Made by a program: the position numbers and the translations under genes
Assembly: GCF_022346615.1 (NCBI RefSeq)
Contig: NZ_JAKRNS010000007.1
Coordinates: 1 to 64,000 of the forward strand
From: Staphylococcus sp. ACRSN
Lineage (GTDB): Bacteria > Bacillota > Bacilli > Staphylococcales > Staphylococcaceae
Direction: 5' to 3'
Length of the DNA: 64,000 bases
Notes under the pieces: generated by a model
The model's input: only the letters and a program-made list of their open reading frames with translations
Told to the model about the DNA's origin: nothing
The model's database searches: none
Shown: piece after piece, positions 32,498-43,612 of the stretch
Layout: each line of letters starts with the position of its first letter
Position numbering within the stretch: the stretch's first letter is position 1

Positions 32498-32616
32498 GAT
32501 AGAAGCTTTCTCCCTGAGTATGTTCCGCAAGGATGGTTATCCATCAGTGGTATGTGCTTAGGGCATCGCCATATTTATAGTATTTATTCGCAGTAATACT
32601 GGAAGGAGAAAAATAC

Positions 32617-34707
32617 ATGGCTAGAGATTTTAGTTTAGAAAAAACGCGTAATATTGGTATCATGGCTCATATCGACGCTGGTAAAACAACTACGACTGAA
32701 CGTATTCTTTACTATACTGGACGTATCCATAAAATTGGTGAAACGCACGAAGGTGCTTCACAAATGGACTGGATGGAACAAGAGCAAGACCGTGGTATTA
32801 CAATTACATCTGCTGCAACAACAGCTCAATGGAATGACCACCGTGTAAACATTATCGATACACCAGGACACGTAGACTTCACTGTAGAAGTTGAACGTTC
32901 TTTACGTGTACTTGATGGAGCGGTAACAGTACTTGATGCACAATCAGGTGTTGAACCACAAACTGAAACAGTTTGGCGTCAAGCTACAACTTATGGTGTT
33001 CCTCGTATTGTTTTTGTAAACAAAATGGACAAATTAGGTGCTAACTTTGAATATTCTGTAAGCACTATACATGACCGTTTACAAGCAAATGCACAACCAA
33101 TTCAATTACCTATTGGTGCAGAGGACGAATTTGAAGCAATCATCGACTTAGTTGAAATGAAATGTTTCAAATATACAAATGACTTAGGAACTGAAATCGA
33201 AGAGATTGAAATTCCTGCTGATCACTTAGAAAGAGCTGAAGAAGCTCGTTCAACATTAATCGAAGCTGTTGCTGAAACTAGCGACGAATTAATGGAAAAA
33301 TATCTTGGTGACGAAGCAATCAGTAATGATGAATTAAAAGCTGCTATCCGTAAAGCGACTACTGATGTAGAATTCTACCCAGTACTTGTTGGTACAGCAT
33401 TTAAAAATAAAGGTGTTCAATTAATGCTTAACGCAGTAATTGACTACTTACCATCTCCATTAGATGTTAAGCCTATTGTTGGTCATCGTTCTGAAACACC
33501 AGACGAAGAAGTTATCGCGAAAGCTGATGACAGTGCTGAGTTTGCTGCTTTAGCATTTAAAGTTATGACTGACCCTTATGTTGGTAAATTAACTTTCTTC
33601 CGTGTTTATTCAGGTACTTTAACTTCAGGTTCTTATATTAAGAACTCTACGAAAGGTAAACGTGAACGTGTAGGTCGTTTACTACAAATGCACGCTAACT
33701 CTCGTCAAGAGTTAAATACTGTATACGCTGGAGATATCGCTGCAGCAGTTGGTCTTAAAGATACTGGTACAGGTGATACTTTATGTGGTGAGAAGAATGA
33801 CATTATCTTGGAATCAATGGAATTCCCAGAACCAGTTATTCACTTATCAGTAGAACCTAAATCAAAAGCTGACCAAGATAAAATGACTACAGCTTTAGTT
33901 AAATTACAAGAAGAAGATCCAACTTTCCACGCTTCTACAAATGAAGAAACTGGACAAGTTATCATCGGCGGTATGGGTGAACTTCACTTAGATATCTTAG
34001 TTGACCGTATGAAGAAAGAATTTAACGTTGAATGTAATGTTGGTGCACCAATGGTTTCATATCGTGAAACATTCAAATCAACAGCACAAGTTCAAGGTAA
34101 ATTTGCTCGTCAATCAGGTGGACGTGGACAATATGGTGACGTTAAAATTGAATTCTCACCTAACGAAACTGGTGCAGGATTTGAATTCGAAAACGCTATC
34201 GTTGGTGGTGTAGTTCCTCGTGAATACATTCCATCAGTTGAAGCTGGTCTTGTAGACGCTATGGATAATGGTGTATTAGCTGGATATCCATTAATCGATG
34301 TTAAAGCTAAATTATATGATGGTTCATACCATGATGTCGATTCATCAGAAATGGCCTTCAAAATTGCTGCATCTTTAGCACTTAAAGAAGCTGCTAAAAA
34401 ATGTGAACCAGTTATCTTAGAACCAATGATGAAAGTAACAATCGAAATGCCTGAAGAATACATGGGTGATATCATGGGTGACGTAACATCTCGTCGTGGA
34501 CGTGTTGATGGTATGGAACCTCGTGGTAATGCACAAGTTGTTAACGCTTATGTACCACTTTCAGAAATGTTTGGTTATGCAACATCATTACGTTCAAACA
34601 CTCAAGGTCGTGGTACTTACACTATGTACTTCGATCATTATGCAGAAGTTCCTAAATCAATCTCTGAAGAAATCATCAAGAAAAACAGTGGTAACAAATC
34701 TGAATAA
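32617..34707 (+). CDS. fusA: Elongation factor G
   Basis: EF-G drives ribosomal translocation. The 696-residue protein has the GTPase P-loop [23 protein letters not shown] and NKMD, then domains II-V. In the domain III segment [13 protein letters not shown] the His and Leu often changed in fusidic-acid resistance are wild type, judged against S. aureus from memory. GAAGGAG precedes the ATG. Confidence 0.98.
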   Translation: MARDFSLEKTRNIGIMAHIDAGKTTTTERILYYTGRIHKIGETHEGASQMDWMEQEQDRGITITSAATTAQWNDHRVNIIDTPGHVDFTVEVERSLRVLDGAVTVLDAQSGVEPQTETVWRQATTYGVPRIVFVNKMDKLGANFEYSVSTIHDRLQANAQPIQLPIGAEDEFEAIIDLVEMKCFKYTNDLGTEIEEIEIPADHLERAEEARSTLIEAVAETSDELMEKYLGDEAISNDELKAAIRKATTDVEFYPVLVGTAFKNKGVQLMLNAVIDYLPSPLDVKPIVGHRSETPDEEVIAKADDSAEFAALAFKVMTDPYVGKLTFFRVYSGTLTSGSYIKNSTKGKRERVGRLLQMHANSRQELNTVYAGDIAAAVGLKDTGTGDTLCGEKNDIILESMEFPEPVIHLSVEPKSKADQDKMTTALVKLQEEDPTFHASTNEETGQVIIGGMGELHLDILVDRMKKEFNVECNVGAPMVSYRETFKSTAQVQGKFARQSGGRGQYGDVKIEFSPNETGAGFEFENAIVGGVVPREYIPSVEAGLVDAMDNGVLAGYPLIDVKAKLYDGSYHDVDSSEMAFKIAASLALKEAAKKCEPVILEPMMKVTIEMPEEYMGDIMGDVTSRRGRVDGMEPRGNAQVVNAYVPLSEMFGYATSLRSNTQGRGTYTMYFDHYAEVPKSISEEIIKKNSGNKSE

Positions 34708-34760
34708 TTGATTCACTTTCAGTGAATTAGAGTACATTGTGTACTCTGTGGTTTTATCAA

Positions 34761-34789
34761 TTGATTTTTTGGGAAAAATGCATTATAAA
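34761..34789 (+). promoter_or_regulatory. tuf promoter
   Basis: TTGATT (34761-34766), 17 bp and TATAAA (34784-34789) provide a separate promoter for tuf within the fusA-tuf spacer. The leader after it can form a hairpin TCTCATGA / TCATGAGA (34831-34861). Confidence 0.75.
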
Positions 34790-34907
34790 GGTACTATATG
34801 GATAGTACTTATCCCGTAACATAAATTATTTTCTCATGATGGTGAGAAACTGTCATGAGAGATAAATTTTAATATTAATTTTCTAAAAGAATAGGAGAGA
34901 TTTTATA

Positions 34908-36095
34908 ATGGCTAAAGAAAAATTTGATCGCTCAAAAGAACATGCCAATATTGGTACTATCGGTCACGTTGACCATGGTAAAACTACTTTAACAGCTGCT
35001 ATCGCAACTGTATTAGCAAAAAATGGTGACTCTGTAGCACAATCATATGACATGATTGACAACGCTCCAGAAGAAAAAGAACGTGGTATTACTATTAATA
35101 CTTCTCACATTGAGTACACTACTGAAAAACGTCACTATGCTCACGTTGACTGCCCAGGACACGCTGACTATGTTAAAAACATGATCACTGGTGCTGCACA
35201 AATGGACGGAGCTATCTTAGTAGTATCTGCTGCTGACGGTCCAATGCCACAAACTCGTGAACACATTCTTTTATCACGTAACGTTGGTGTTCCAGCATTA
35301 GTAGTATTCTTAAACAAAGTTGACATGGTTGACGATGAAGAATTATTAGAATTAGTTGAAATGGAAGTTCGTGACTTATTAAGCGAATATGACTTCCCTG
35401 GTGACGATGTACCAGTTATCTCTGGTTCAGCATTAAAAGCTTTAGAAGGCGATGCTGACTATGAGCAAAAAATCTTAGACTTAATGCAAGCTGTTGATGA
35501 CTATATTCCAACTCCAGAACGTGATTCTGACAAACCATTCATGATGCCAGTTGAGGACGTATTCTCAATCACTGGTCGTGGTACTGTTGCTACAGGCCGT
35601 GTTGAACGTGGTCAAATCAAAGTCGGTGAAGAAATCGAAATCATCGGTATGCAAGAAGAATCAAGCAAAACAACTGTTACTGGTGTAGAAATGTTCCGTA
35701 AATTATTAGACTACGCTGAAGCTGGTGACAACATTGGTGCATTATTACGTGGTGTTTCACGTGAAGATATCCAACGTGGTCAAGTTTTAGCTGCTCCTGG
35801 TACTATTACACCACATACAAAATTTAAAGCGGAAGTTTACGTTTTATCTAAAGATGAAGGTGGACGTCATACTCCATTCTTCACTAACTACCGCCCACAA
35901 TTCTACTTCCGTACTACTGACGTAACTGGTGTTGTTAATTTACCAGAAGGTACTGAAATGGTTATGCCTGGCGATAACGTTGAAATGAATGTTGAATTAA
36001 TTTCACCAATCGCTATCGAAGATGGTACTCGTTTCTCTATCCGTGAAGGTGGACGTACTGTAGGATCAGGCGTTGTTACTGTAATTAACGAATAA
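34908..36095 (+). CDS. tuf: Elongation factor Tu
   Basis: EF-Tu delivers aminoacyl-tRNA. The 395-residue protein shows [36 protein letters not shown] and the domain II/III motifs ([31 protein letters not shown]). GGAGAG precedes the ATG. Codon use is strongly biased, as expected for the most abundant protein. Confidence 0.99.
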   Translation: MAKEKFDRSKEHANIGTIGHVDHGKTTLTAAIATVLAKNGDSVAQSYDMIDNAPEEKERGITINTSHIEYTTEKRHYAHVDCPGHADYVKNMITGAAQMDGAILVVSAADGPMPQTREHILLSRNVGVPALVVFLNKVDMVDDEELLELVEMEVRDLLSEYDFPGDDVPVISGSALKALEGDADYEQKILDLMQAVDDYIPTPERDSDKPFMMPVEDVFSITGRGTVATGRVERGQIKVGEEIEIIGMQEESSKTTVTGVEMFRKLLDYAEAGDNIGALLRGVSREDIQRGQVLAAPGTITPHTKFKAEVYVLSKDEGGRHTPFFTNYRPQFYFRTTDVTGVVNLPEGTEMVMPGDNVEMNVELISPIAIEDGTRFSIREGGRTVGSGVVTVINE

Positions 36096-36115
36096 TCACT
36101 ATTTTATAGTGTTTT

Positions 36116-36145
36116 AAGAGTCTCCTAAGGGAGGCTCTTTTTTTT
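36116..36145 (+). terminator. tuf terminator
   Basis: AAGAGTCTCC pairs with GGAGGCTCTT (one mismatch) around a TAAG loop, followed by a T-run. It ends the str/tuf transcription unit. The rest of the 372-base gap before the next gene holds only one further hairpin. Confidence 0.9.
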
Positions 36146-36315
36146 ATTGAATCCCTTACCTCAATAGAGGTGGGGGTCTTAATACAATAGCAAAGCTTTT
36201 ATAAACATAAATATATTTTTAATATGTGTAACTATTGAACCTTTTACGTTTGAGATAATTGCTTAAAAGTGATTAATTACGTAACGAGAGATGGTTTTAT
36301 CTTATTGAAAGAATT

Positions 36316-36354
36316 ACATTAAAAATGGCTAATCTCGCATAAATGAGATTAGCC
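36316..36354 (-). terminator. Terminator for the M20 peptidase gene
   Basis: Read on the minus strand, GGCTAATCTC pairs with GAGATTAGCC around an eight-base loop and is followed by ATTTTTAATG. It lies about 110 bases after the stop codon of the minus-strand gene. Confidence 0.75.
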
Positions 36355-36467
36355 GAAAATTGAATTATTCATTTATCTAGTTGACTGGGTGCAGTTCAAT
36401 CTATAGGTTTCAATTGCTTACTAAATGTGAATAAGCTGTATTGTTCAATATTTAATATAGTTCTGTA

Positions 36468-37649
36468 TTATTTTTCACCAGTTTTAAATACATTTTCTAA
36501 CTCTAAAATTTTCAAGAATTCACTGACTGCATATTTCATTGCTTTTTCATCGATATTAAAGTAAGGACTGTGATGTGGGTAATCCGAATTTTTTTCAGGG
36601 TTTCCACAGCCTGTTAAGAAAAACGCGCCAGGACGAACTTTTAAATAGTGTGAGAAATCTTCACCAACCATCATTAAATCAGATTCATTGTATCTTAAAT
36701 TAATATCGTTTGCTGCTTGCTTCACGACTTCATAGCAACTTGGATTATTGTGTACAGGCAGATAGCCTTTGATATAATCTAATGAATATTCTATATCATT
36801 TGCAACGGCTAATCCTTGAAGTAATTTATCCATTTTATTGATAATATGATCTTGTATTGTTGTATCAAAAGTACGAACAGTACCTCTACAATAAGCAGAA
36901 TCAGCGATAACATTATCTGCAGAACCTGCTTGAATCATTCCGAAACTAAGCACAGCTTGCTTAACAGGATCAATAGTTCGAGAAATAATTTTTTGTGAAC
37001 TCATGATAAATTCAGCCAAAATTACGACCGGATCAATTGTTTCATGAGGCTTAGCGCCATGTCCTCCGCGACCATGAATTGTAATATTAAATTCATCCGG
37101 GGAGGCCATCATTGCACCTGGACGAGAATAGATTGTACCAGTTGGGTAACCACTCCATAAATGATTTCCATATATTCTATCTACATCTTGTAAGCAACCA
37201 TCATCAATCATTTCTTGAGATCCACCTGGCATGATTTCCTCACCGTATTGGAAAATTAAAACAACGTTACCATTTAACTTATTTAAATGGGCTTCTAGAA
37301 TTTCAGCTACTGCAAGTAAGATGGCTGTATGCCCATCATGCCCACATGCATGCATTGCACCTGGATTCTTTGATTTATATTCAACATCCGTCAATTCATC
37401 TATAGGTAAGGCATCAAAGTCAGCTCTTAATGCAATTGTCGGGCCATCACCATGACCTTTGAATTTTGCGACGATACCATTTCGTCCCACAGGTGTTCGA
37501 ACCTCACATGATAATTGACTAAGTTGGTTCATTATAAAATCATGTGTGTGATATTCTTCGAAAGATAATTCAGGATATTGATGCAGATAACGACGTACTT
37601 GTACCATTCTATTTTCTTTTTCGTTTGCTAGTTGAAACCAATCAAACAA
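36468..37649 (-). CDS. M20 family amidohydrolase (N-acyl-amino-acid deacylase type)
   Basis: The 393-residue protein has the M20/HipO signature: HACGHDGHTAILL with metal histidines, FQYGEEIMPGGSQEMI with the catalytic glutamate, and GRGGHGAKPHETIDPV in the lid domain. Such enzymes hydrolyse N-acyl or N-carbamoyl amino acids and short amides; the substrate is not known here. I prefer the TTG giving MFDWFQLANEKENRM, because AGAAGGG sits six bases before it; an ATG six codons upstream (at 37667) is also open but has a poor ribosome site. It is divergent from the next gene. Confidence 0.88.
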   Translation of the reverse strand: MFDWFQLANEKENRMVQVRRYLHQYPELSFEEYHTHDFIMNQLSQLSCEVRTPVGRNGIVAKFKGHGDGPTIALRADFDALPIDELTDVEYKSKNPGAMHACGHDGHTAILLAVAEILEAHLNKLNGNVVLIFQYGEEIMPGGSQEMIDDGCLQDVDRIYGNHLWSGYPTGTIYSRPGAMMASPDEFNITIHGRGGHGAKPHETIDPVVILAEFIMSSQKIISRTIDPVKQAVLSFGMIQAGSADNVIADSAYCRGTVRTFDTTIQDHIINKMDKLLQGLAVANDIEYSLDYIKGYLPVHNNPSCYEVVKQAANDINLRYNESDLMMVGEDFSHYLKVRPGAFFLTGCGNPEKNSDYPHHSPYFNIDEKAMKYAVSEFLKILELENVFKTGEK

Positions 37650-37838
37650 CTTCAACCCTTCTTCCATTACTTTTTATCTAGTATACCATTTAAAAAGTAC
37701 AAGCAATAGTTACAATTAATTTATGGGTAAATAAGACGTGTTTAAATACAGTATGTAAAGGCATTGTTCTACTTCCCTCAACATAAAAAATAGGTTATGA
37801 TTGATTTAACACAAAGACAATTCAAAGGGGGACTTGCA

Positions 37839-39029
37839 GTGGTACAATCACTACATGGCTTTTTAGATGAAAATATTCAATATTTGAAAGATAACGGTTT
37901 ATACAATGAAATTGATACAATCGAAGGTGCAAATGGACCAGAAATTAATATCAACGGGAAATCATATATCAACTTGTCTTCAAATAACTATTTAGGACTA
38001 GCAACAGATGAGACTTTGAAACAAGCGGCTAAGGATGCAATTGATACACATGGCGTAGGTGCTGGTGCAGTACGTTCGATCAATGGAACATTAGACTTAC
38101 ATGATGAATTAGAAACAACGTTAGCAAAGTTTAAAGGTACTGAGGCAGCTATAGCCTATCAATCAGGTTTCAATTGTAATATGGCGGCAATTTCAGCTGT
38201 AATGAATAAAAATGATGCTATACTTTCAGATGAATTGAACCATGCTTCAATTATTGATGGCTGTCGTTTATCTAAAGCAAAGATTATTCGTGTTAATCAC
38301 TCAGACATGGATGATTTGAGAGCGAAAGCAAAAGAAGCAGTGGAATCTGGTCAATATAATAAAGTAATGTATATCACTGATGGTGTATTTAGTATGGATG
38401 GAGATGTTGCTAAATTACCAGAAATTGTTGAAATTGCAGAAGAATTTGATTTAATCACATATGTTGATGATGCTCATGGTTCTGGTGTGATGGGCAATGG
38501 TGCTGGTACGGTGAAACATTTCGGTCTACAAGATAAGATTGACTTCCAAATAGGTACACTATCTAAAGCAATCGGAGTTGTCGGTGGTTATGTGGCTGGC
38601 ACACAATCATTGATTGATTGGTTAAAAGCACAATCAAGACCATTTTTATTCTCAACTTCTTTAGCTCCTGGTGATACAAAGGCAATCACTGAAGCAGTTA
38701 AGAAACTAATGGCATCAACGGAATTACATGATAAACTTTGGGATAATGCAAATTATCTTAAAGCAGGATTGAAAGAATTAGGATTTGATATTGGTGTTTC
38801 AGAAACTCCAATCACACCAGTGATTATTGGGGATGAAAAGGAAACACAATCATTTAGTAGTCGATTAAAAGAAGAAGGCGTATATGTTAAATCAATCGTA
38901 TTCCCTACAGTTCCAAAAGGTACTGGCCGTGTGCGTAATATGCCAACTGCTGCACATACCAAAGCAATGTTAGACGATGCTTTAGCTGCATTTGAAAAAG
39001 TAGGCAAAGAAATAGGTATTATTAAATAA
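37839..39029 (+). CDS. Kbl-like PLP-dependent acyl-CoA acyltransferase
   Basis: The 396-residue protein is an alpha-oxoamine synthase (glycine C-acetyltransferase/KAPA synthase family). It has NYLGLA, the substrate motif [23 protein letters not shown] and the PLP lysine in [13 protein letters not shown]. It resembles 2-amino-3-ketobutyrate CoA ligase (Kbl). No threonine dehydrogenase is adjacent, so the Kbl reaction is unproven. The GTG at 37839 is chosen because AAAGGGGG precedes it and homologues begin MVQSLH. Confidence 0.87.
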   Translation: MVQSLHGFLDENIQYLKDNGLYNEIDTIEGANGPEININGKSYINLSSNNYLGLATDETLKQAAKDAIDTHGVGAGAVRSINGTLDLHDELETTLAKFKGTEAAIAYQSGFNCNMAAISAVMNKNDAILSDELNHASIIDGCRLSKAKIIRVNHSDMDDLRAKAKEAVESGQYNKVMYITDGVFSMDGDVAKLPEIVEIAEEFDLITYVDDAHGSGVMGNGAGTVKHFGLQDKIDFQIGTLSKAIGVVGGYVAGTQSLIDWLKAQSRPFLFSTSLAPGDTKAITEAVKKLMASTELHDKLWDNANYLKAGLKELGFDIGVSETPITPVIIGDEKETQSFSSRLKEEGVYVKSIVFPTVPKGTGRVRNMPTAAHTKAMLDDALAAFEKVGKEIGIIK

Positions 39030-39074
39030 CAAATTTAATCATTGAGTCATGGTTAATTAATAATTAAATGATTT

Positions 39075-39120
39075 AAAAAAGCAACCTGTACATCGTTAAT
39101 GATGCTACAAGTTGCTTTTT
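39075..39120. terminator. Bidirectional terminator
   Basis: AAAAAAGCAAC...GTTGCTTTTT with the inner stem CATC / GATG separates two convergent genes. A-runs and T-runs on opposite sides allow it to work both ways. Confidence 0.85.
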
Positions 39121-39123
39121 ATA

Positions 39124-39585
39124 TTATTTATATTTATCGTAAGTTGCTTTATTTTTTTCTAATAATTCTGCACGTCGTTGCTTATTTTGTAGAAATGGAA
39201 TTGCAAACCATAAGATATGCAACATACTTGCCAAAATAATTACAATAATTGGTATAAATACTTCAATAATACTAATATCTACGATAAAAGATATAATGAC
39301 AAATGCTGTAATCGAAGGTAAGGCACTTACAACTACAACGGTTAACAACACAAATTGTAATACCTGTGTTGCTGTTGTGCTAAAGATATCAAGTATTAAA
39401 ATACCAATATAGAATAAAGTAATGATTATCAAAAGGCCGATAATCCATCCTGCTGAAAGACCACTCTGACTTTCGATATGTTTTTGGTATGGTGTCAACA
39501 TTGGTAAGATAAATAAAAACATTGTCGATAGCCATGATAATATGCCAAAGAATACAAAAAATATTTTAGATGTATTACTGTTCAT
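39124..39585 (-). CDS. Predicted membrane protein, four segments
   Basis: I do not recognise this protein. The 153 residues contain four hydrophobic segments (about 6-28, 44-67, 75-98 and 104-127) and a charged C-terminal tail (NKQRRAELLEKNKATYDKYK). The ATG at 39585 has GGAGG nine bases upstream; a longer start is not needed. It stands alone, converging on the Kbl-like gene. Confidence 0.7.
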   Translation of the reverse strand: MNSNTSKIFFVFFGILSWLSTMFLFILPMLTPYQKHIESQSGLSAGWIIGLLIIITLFYIGILILDIFSTTATQVLQFVLLTVVVVSALPSITAFVIISFIVDISIIEVFIPIIVIILASMLHILWFAIPFLQNKQRRAELLEKNKATYDKYK

Positions 39586-39867
39586 AAGTAACACCCTCCT
39601 TCATATACCAACCACTTTGTTAAAGTTTCAACTACTGTCGTTGTATGCTAAAGGGACACTTTGTTTAAGGATTTTATGATGGCGCTCTCATTAATTTATA
39701 TACCCGCATTACAAATATTTAACGCAAATATAAATTAAAGGGAGCTTTGTTTTCTTTTAGTATCTATATGTATTATGATATGTACAAAGTCATTATAGAA
39801 AAAAGATAATAACAGTTAATGCTTGTGAATTTAAAGTGATAATATCGCGGGAAAAGGCTGATGATAA

Positions 39868-40443
39868 TTGAAGAAAAATTTAAGGTTGCAATTCACAACA
39901 CAACGGCTTATCATAAGACCGTTGGAAGAAAAAGATTACGAAACTTGGCTGTCTGGATTTACAAATCGAAGACCAGCACAACATAGATTTGATGATGGTC
40001 AAATAGATATGTCTGAAGCAACGTTACCATGGTTTGCTGCTCTTGTTGAGAAACAGAAACAGTCGATACTTGAAGACGATTTGTATATTTTCGGAATTTT
40101 TGACAAAGCCACTTCAGCACATATTGGAATGCTAGATTTAAAGAAATTAAGTAGAGATGAATTTCAATGGGCAGAGATTGGCTATTTTATTCATAATCAA
40201 TATTGGCGTGAGGGATATGGGACAGAAGCAGTGTCTGAGTTAATTAAACAAGCTAGAGATAATTTTAAGTTTCATCGATTAGAAGCACATATTGACTTAG
40301 GTAATATACCTTCACAAAGATTAGTTGAAAAGTTAGGTTTTCAATTTGAGTGTGTTCGAAAAGGATTTATATTCCAAAACGGGAAATGGACTGATCAACA
40401 GGTTTATTATCAAAACTTGCATGATGCGTCCTTAAATATTTAA
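39868..40443 (+). CDS. GNAT acetyltransferase (RimJ/RimL type)
   Basis: The 191-residue protein has the RimJ/RimL-type layout: N-terminal TTQRLIIRPLEEKDYETW, acetyl-CoA loop IHNQYWREGYGTEAV, and the late motif NIPSQRLVEKLGFQFECVRK. Such enzymes acetylate protein N-termini, antibiotics or small amines; the target is unknown. The start is TTG. A second acetyltransferase follows after 22 bases, so the two probably share a transcript. Confidence 0.82.
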   Translation: MKKNLRLQFTTQRLIIRPLEEKDYETWLSGFTNRRPAQHRFDDGQIDMSEATLPWFAALVEKQKQSILEDDLYIFGIFDKATSAHIGMLDLKKLSRDEFQWAEIGYFIHNQYWREGYGTEAVSELIKQARDNFKFHRLEAHIDLGNIPSQRLVEKLGFQFECVRKGFIFQNGKWTDQQVYYQNLHDASLNI

Positions 40444-40465
40444 AGGTGTGGAAAGGAGCGTTGAC

Positions 40466-40972
40466 ATGGTTGAATTTAGAGAGTTAACTATGGGTGATGA
40501 ATCTTTATACTGTGATTACATGAGTGAATGGATTGATCATGATGAGGAAATTGTACCAGTAGCAACGAATATTACTAGGTATGAAAACTTTGAGGCATTG
40601 GTACACGAATTAGCTGATAACAAATCTCGTGATACTCAAATTGATAATACGACATTGTTTTTAATTGATGAAAATGAAATTATTGGGGCAGCAAACATTC
40701 GTCACGATTTAAATGATAAATTGAAACGTATTGGTGGCCATATTGGGTATGGTATCCGTAAGAAATATCGTGGTAAAGGATATGGAAATAAGATTTTAAA
40801 GAAATCATTAGATTATCTGTCACGTATCGGCGTTCAAGAGGCATTAGTTACTTGTGACGAAACGAACAAAGCATCAGCAGCAGTGATTAAGCATAATGGA
40901 GGCGAAGAAATTGAACCTTCATTATTAGATGATGGCACAGTGATTCGCAGATTCCAAATTGAAATTAGTTAA
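40466..40972 (+). CDS. GNAT acetyltransferase
   Basis: The 168-residue protein has the GNAT acetyl-CoA motif YGIRKKYRGKGYGNKILKK and the downstream ETNKASAAVIKHNGG. The ATG at 40466 is chosen because AAAGGAG lies seven bases upstream. It forms a pair with the previous gene and ends before a strong terminator. The substrate is unknown. Confidence 0.82.
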   Translation: MVEFRELTMGDESLYCDYMSEWIDHDEEIVPVATNITRYENFEALVHELADNKSRDTQIDNTTLFLIDENEIIGAANIRHDLNDKLKRIGGHIGYGIRKKYRGKGYGNKILKKSLDYLSRIGVQEALVTCDETNKASAAVIKHNGGEEIEPSLLDDGTVIRRFQIEIS

Positions 40973-41042
40973 GGCATAGCAAATGCTCAAAATTAAAAAA
41001 TTTTAAAATGAAATAGCTAGGATGTATAGCTTAGATTAAATG

Positions 41043-41080
41043 AACCTCAAATGAAATTTAAATTTCATTTGAGGTTTTTT
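41043..41080 (+). terminator. Terminator after the acetyltransferase pair
   Basis: A perfect 17-base inverted repeat (AACCTCAAATGAAATTT and its complement, no spacer) is followed by TTTTTT. The folded form has a small loop and is a good terminator. Confidence 0.85.
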
Positions 41081-41322
41081 ATCATACATTGAGGTTTTTA
41101 GAGGGAAAAATAAAAGTTTGTAATATTCATTTATTTATATTTATTTAGAATTTTTACTCTAGATAATATAAAATACTTTAAAATTTGTTATTTATTATCA
41201 AATAATATTGACCACGTATGGTTTGATTGAATTTGTTTTAATAAAACGATGCTATTAAGTTGAGAATAAATATAAAATAACTTCTTGAATTCTTATAAAA
41301 AGACTTTCGATAATCGATAACG

Positions 41323-41350
41323 TATAATAGCGATTAGTACTAGGTACTAA
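41323..41350 (+). promoter_or_regulatory. CoA-transferase promoter with palindromic operator
   Basis: TATAAT (41323-41328) lacks a good -35 box. It is followed at once by the palindrome TTAGTAC-TAG-GTACTAA (41334-41350), which would place a regulator at the transcription start. The rest of the 426-base gap (from 41081) is AT-rich without a gene. Confidence 0.5.
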
Positions 41351-41398
41351 ATACCTAAATGAAATATGTATTTATCGAATATAGAAATGAGGGATATG

Positions 41399-42103
41399 AT
41401 GTCTAAAGTAATTCAAGATATCACAGAGGCATTTGACGGTCTTAAAGATGGTATGACGGTATTAGCAGGTGGTTTTGGACTATGTGGCATACCAGAACAT
41501 GCAATAGAAGCGATACGTTCGAAAGGAACAAAAGGCTTAACAGTAGTTAGTAATAATTGTGGAATAGATGATTTTGGTTTAGGGAGACTTTTAGAAAATA
41601 AACAAATAGATAAGATGATCAGTTCTTATGTGGGTGAAAATAAAATATTTGAACAACAATTAATTAATGGAGAATTGGATGTGGAATTAACGCCACAAGG
41701 CACGTTAGCTGAGAAATTGCGTGCAGGTGGTGCGGGAATTCCAGCATTTTATACGAAGACGGGTGTCGGTACGCTTGTTGCAGAAGGTAAAGAAACACGT
41801 GACTTTGATGGTGAAACGTATCTTATGGAACGTGCGATAACAGGTGATTATGGCATTGTTAAGGCGAAAAAGGCTGACACATTCGGCAATTTAGTCTTTG
41901 AGAAGACTGCGCGAAACTTTAATCCACTTTGTGCTATGGCAGCAACGACTACAGTTGTTGAGGTTGAGGAATTAGTAGAAGTTGGTGAAATTGACCCAGA
42001 TGAGGTACATTTGTCTGGTGTTTATGTGGACTATATTTATTTAGGGAAGCATTTTGAAAAGAGAATAGAGAAACGCACTGTAAAGGAGGTTAATCATGAG
42101 TAA
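41399..42103 (+). CDS. scoA: 3-oxoacid CoA-transferase subunit A
   Basis: The 234-residue protein is a family I CoA-transferase alpha subunit (GMTVLAGGFGLCGIPEHAI at its N-terminus). With ScoB it moves CoA from succinyl-CoA (or acetyl-CoA) to acetoacetate. I chose the last of three clustered ATGs because GAGGG lies five bases before it. The gene overlaps scoB, and a hydroxybutyrate dehydrogenase follows, which favours an acetoacetate substrate. Confidence 0.87.
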   Translation: MSKVIQDITEAFDGLKDGMTVLAGGFGLCGIPEHAIEAIRSKGTKGLTVVSNNCGIDDFGLGRLLENKQIDKMISSYVGENKIFEQQLINGELDVELTPQGTLAEKLRAGGAGIPAFYTKTGVGTLVAEGKETRDFDGETYLMERAITGDYGIVKAKKADTFGNLVFEKTARNFNPLCAMAATTTVVEVEELVEVGEIDPDEVHLSGVYVDYIYLGKHFEKRIEKRTVKEVNHE

Positions 42104-42743
42104 ACAAATCCAAAGGCAAAAGATTATTCAACGTGCAGCGAAAGAAATTGAAAGTAATATGGTTATTAATCTTGGTATTGGTATGCCGACATTAGTTGCA
42201 AATGAGCTTAATGATCATGTACAGAATGTTTACTTCCAATCTGAAAATGGTTTGTTAGGTATTGGACCTTATCCAACGGAGAATGAAGTAGATGCGGATC
42301 TAATCAACGCGGGTAAAGAGACGGTTACTGCTGCTAAAGGTGCATCATTCTTTGATAATGCGGAATCCTTTGCCATGATTCGAGGTGGCCATATCGATTT
42401 GGCAATTTTAGGTGGTATGGAAGTTTCTGAGAAGGGGGATTTGGCCAATTATATGATTCCTGGGAAATTAGTCAAAGGTATGGGTGGTGCCATGGATTTA
42501 GTTGTTGGTGCTAAGAAAGTGGTTGTGATAATGGATCATATGAATAAGCATGGTGAATCTAAGATTAAGGCGCAGTGTGATTTACCGTTAACTGGTGCAC
42601 AAGTGGTCAATACGTTAATTACTGATTTGGCAGTATTTCAGTTTGAACGTGGTGTGATGCAGTTGGTAGAACTACAAGAGGGTACGACGTTAGAGCAAAT
42701 TGAAGCAAGTACTGACGCGTACTTTGAAAATCATTTAAAGTAG
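42096..42743 (+). CDS. scoB: 3-oxoacid CoA-transferase subunit B
   Basis: The 215-residue protein has the catalytic-glutamate region FQSENGLLGIGPYP typical of the beta subunit, and AILGGMEVSEKGDLANYMIPGK. It overlaps scoA by eight bases and has AAGGAGG before its ATG, so the two subunits are made together. Confidence 0.9.
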   Translation: MSKQIQRQKIIQRAAKEIESNMVINLGIGMPTLVANELNDHVQNVYFQSENGLLGIGPYPTENEVDADLINAGKETVTAAKGASFFDNAESFAMIRGGHIDLAILGGMEVSEKGDLANYMIPGKLVKGMGGAMDLVVGAKKVVVIMDHMNKHGESKIKAQCDLPLTGAQVVNTLITDLAVFQFERGVMQLVELQEGTTLEQIEASTDAYFENHLK

Positions 42744-42752
42744 GTGTGAATA

Positions 42753-43529
42753 ATGATCAAGGATAAAGTAACGATAATTACGGGTGCAGCAAGTGGTATT
42801 GGCTTAGGTATTGCTAAGGTTTTTCTTAAACATGGTGCTAAAGTGGTATTGGCAGATATGAATAAAAATCAATTAGATAGTGAAGTTAGAAAATTAAAAG
42901 CGACAGGTTATGACTGTATTGGAATTCAAGTAGATGTTACGGATGAAACAGCAGTACAACAAATGATAGAACAAACAGTAGAACAATATGGTCGTTTGGA
43001 TGTATTGTTTAATAATGCTGGTCTTCAACATGTTGAAGCGATAGAGTCATTTCCAACGGATAAATTTAGACAAATGATTGATATTATGTTGACGGGGAGC
43101 TTTATCGGTACAAAATATGCATTACCAATTATGAAGGCGCAACAGAGCGGAAGAATCTTAAATATGGCTTCTATTAATGGCGTGATAGGATTTTCTGGAA
43201 AGGCGGCTTATAATAGTGCGAAACATGGCATTATTGGTCTGACAAAAGTGACTGCATTGGAAACTGCGACAGATGGTATCACTGTGAATGCGATTTGTCC
43301 TGGTTATATAGATACGCCATTAGTTAGAAATCAAATGGCTGATTTAGCAAAAGATAGAGGCGTTAACGTTGAATCGGTATTAGAAGATGTATTATACCCA
43401 TTGATTCCGCAAAAGTGTTTAGTTGATATCGCTGATGTGGCAGACTATGCTTTATTTCTTTGTAGTGATGGTGCGAAAAGTGTGACGGGTCAATCTATTT
43501 TAATTGATGGTGGATATACTGCACAATAA
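42753..43529 (+). CDS. 3-hydroxybutyrate dehydrogenase (SDR)
   Basis: The 258-residue classical short-chain dehydrogenase has the NAD-binding ITGAASGIGLGIA, NNAGLQHVEAIE and the catalytic Tyr/Lys in YNSAKHG. NNAGLQHV and its place after the CoA-transferase genes indicate NAD-dependent oxidation of 3-hydroxybutyrate to acetoacetate, as in the Bacillus yxjDEF cluster. Specificity is inferred from context. Confidence 0.83.
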   Translation: MIKDKVTIITGAASGIGLGIAKVFLKHGAKVVLADMNKNQLDSEVRKLKATGYDCIGIQVDVTDETAVQQMIEQTVEQYGRLDVLFNNAGLQHVEAIESFPTDKFRQMIDIMLTGSFIGTKYALPIMKAQQSGRILNMASINGVIGFSGKAAYNSAKHGIIGLTKVTALETATDGITVNAICPGYIDTPLVRNQMADLAKDRGVNVESVLEDVLYPLIPQKCLVDIADVADYALFLCSDGAKSVTGQSILIDGGYTAQ

Positions 43530-43612
43530 GCCCCGTTAAATAAGTGTTGTTTAGGCGAGGACTATTTTATGTTATGTTGGAATAAATAGTATTCAGATAA
43601 GGTGTAATAAAC

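Noticed and set aside
34110-34475. A 121-codon minus-strand frame within fusA
   Set aside because: It is a mirror of the highly biased fusA codons; no start signal is present.
36146-36326. A possible riboswitch after tuf
   Set aside because: Only a short ACCTC/GAGGT stem is present; no known riboswitch core or downstream gene on the same strand fits.
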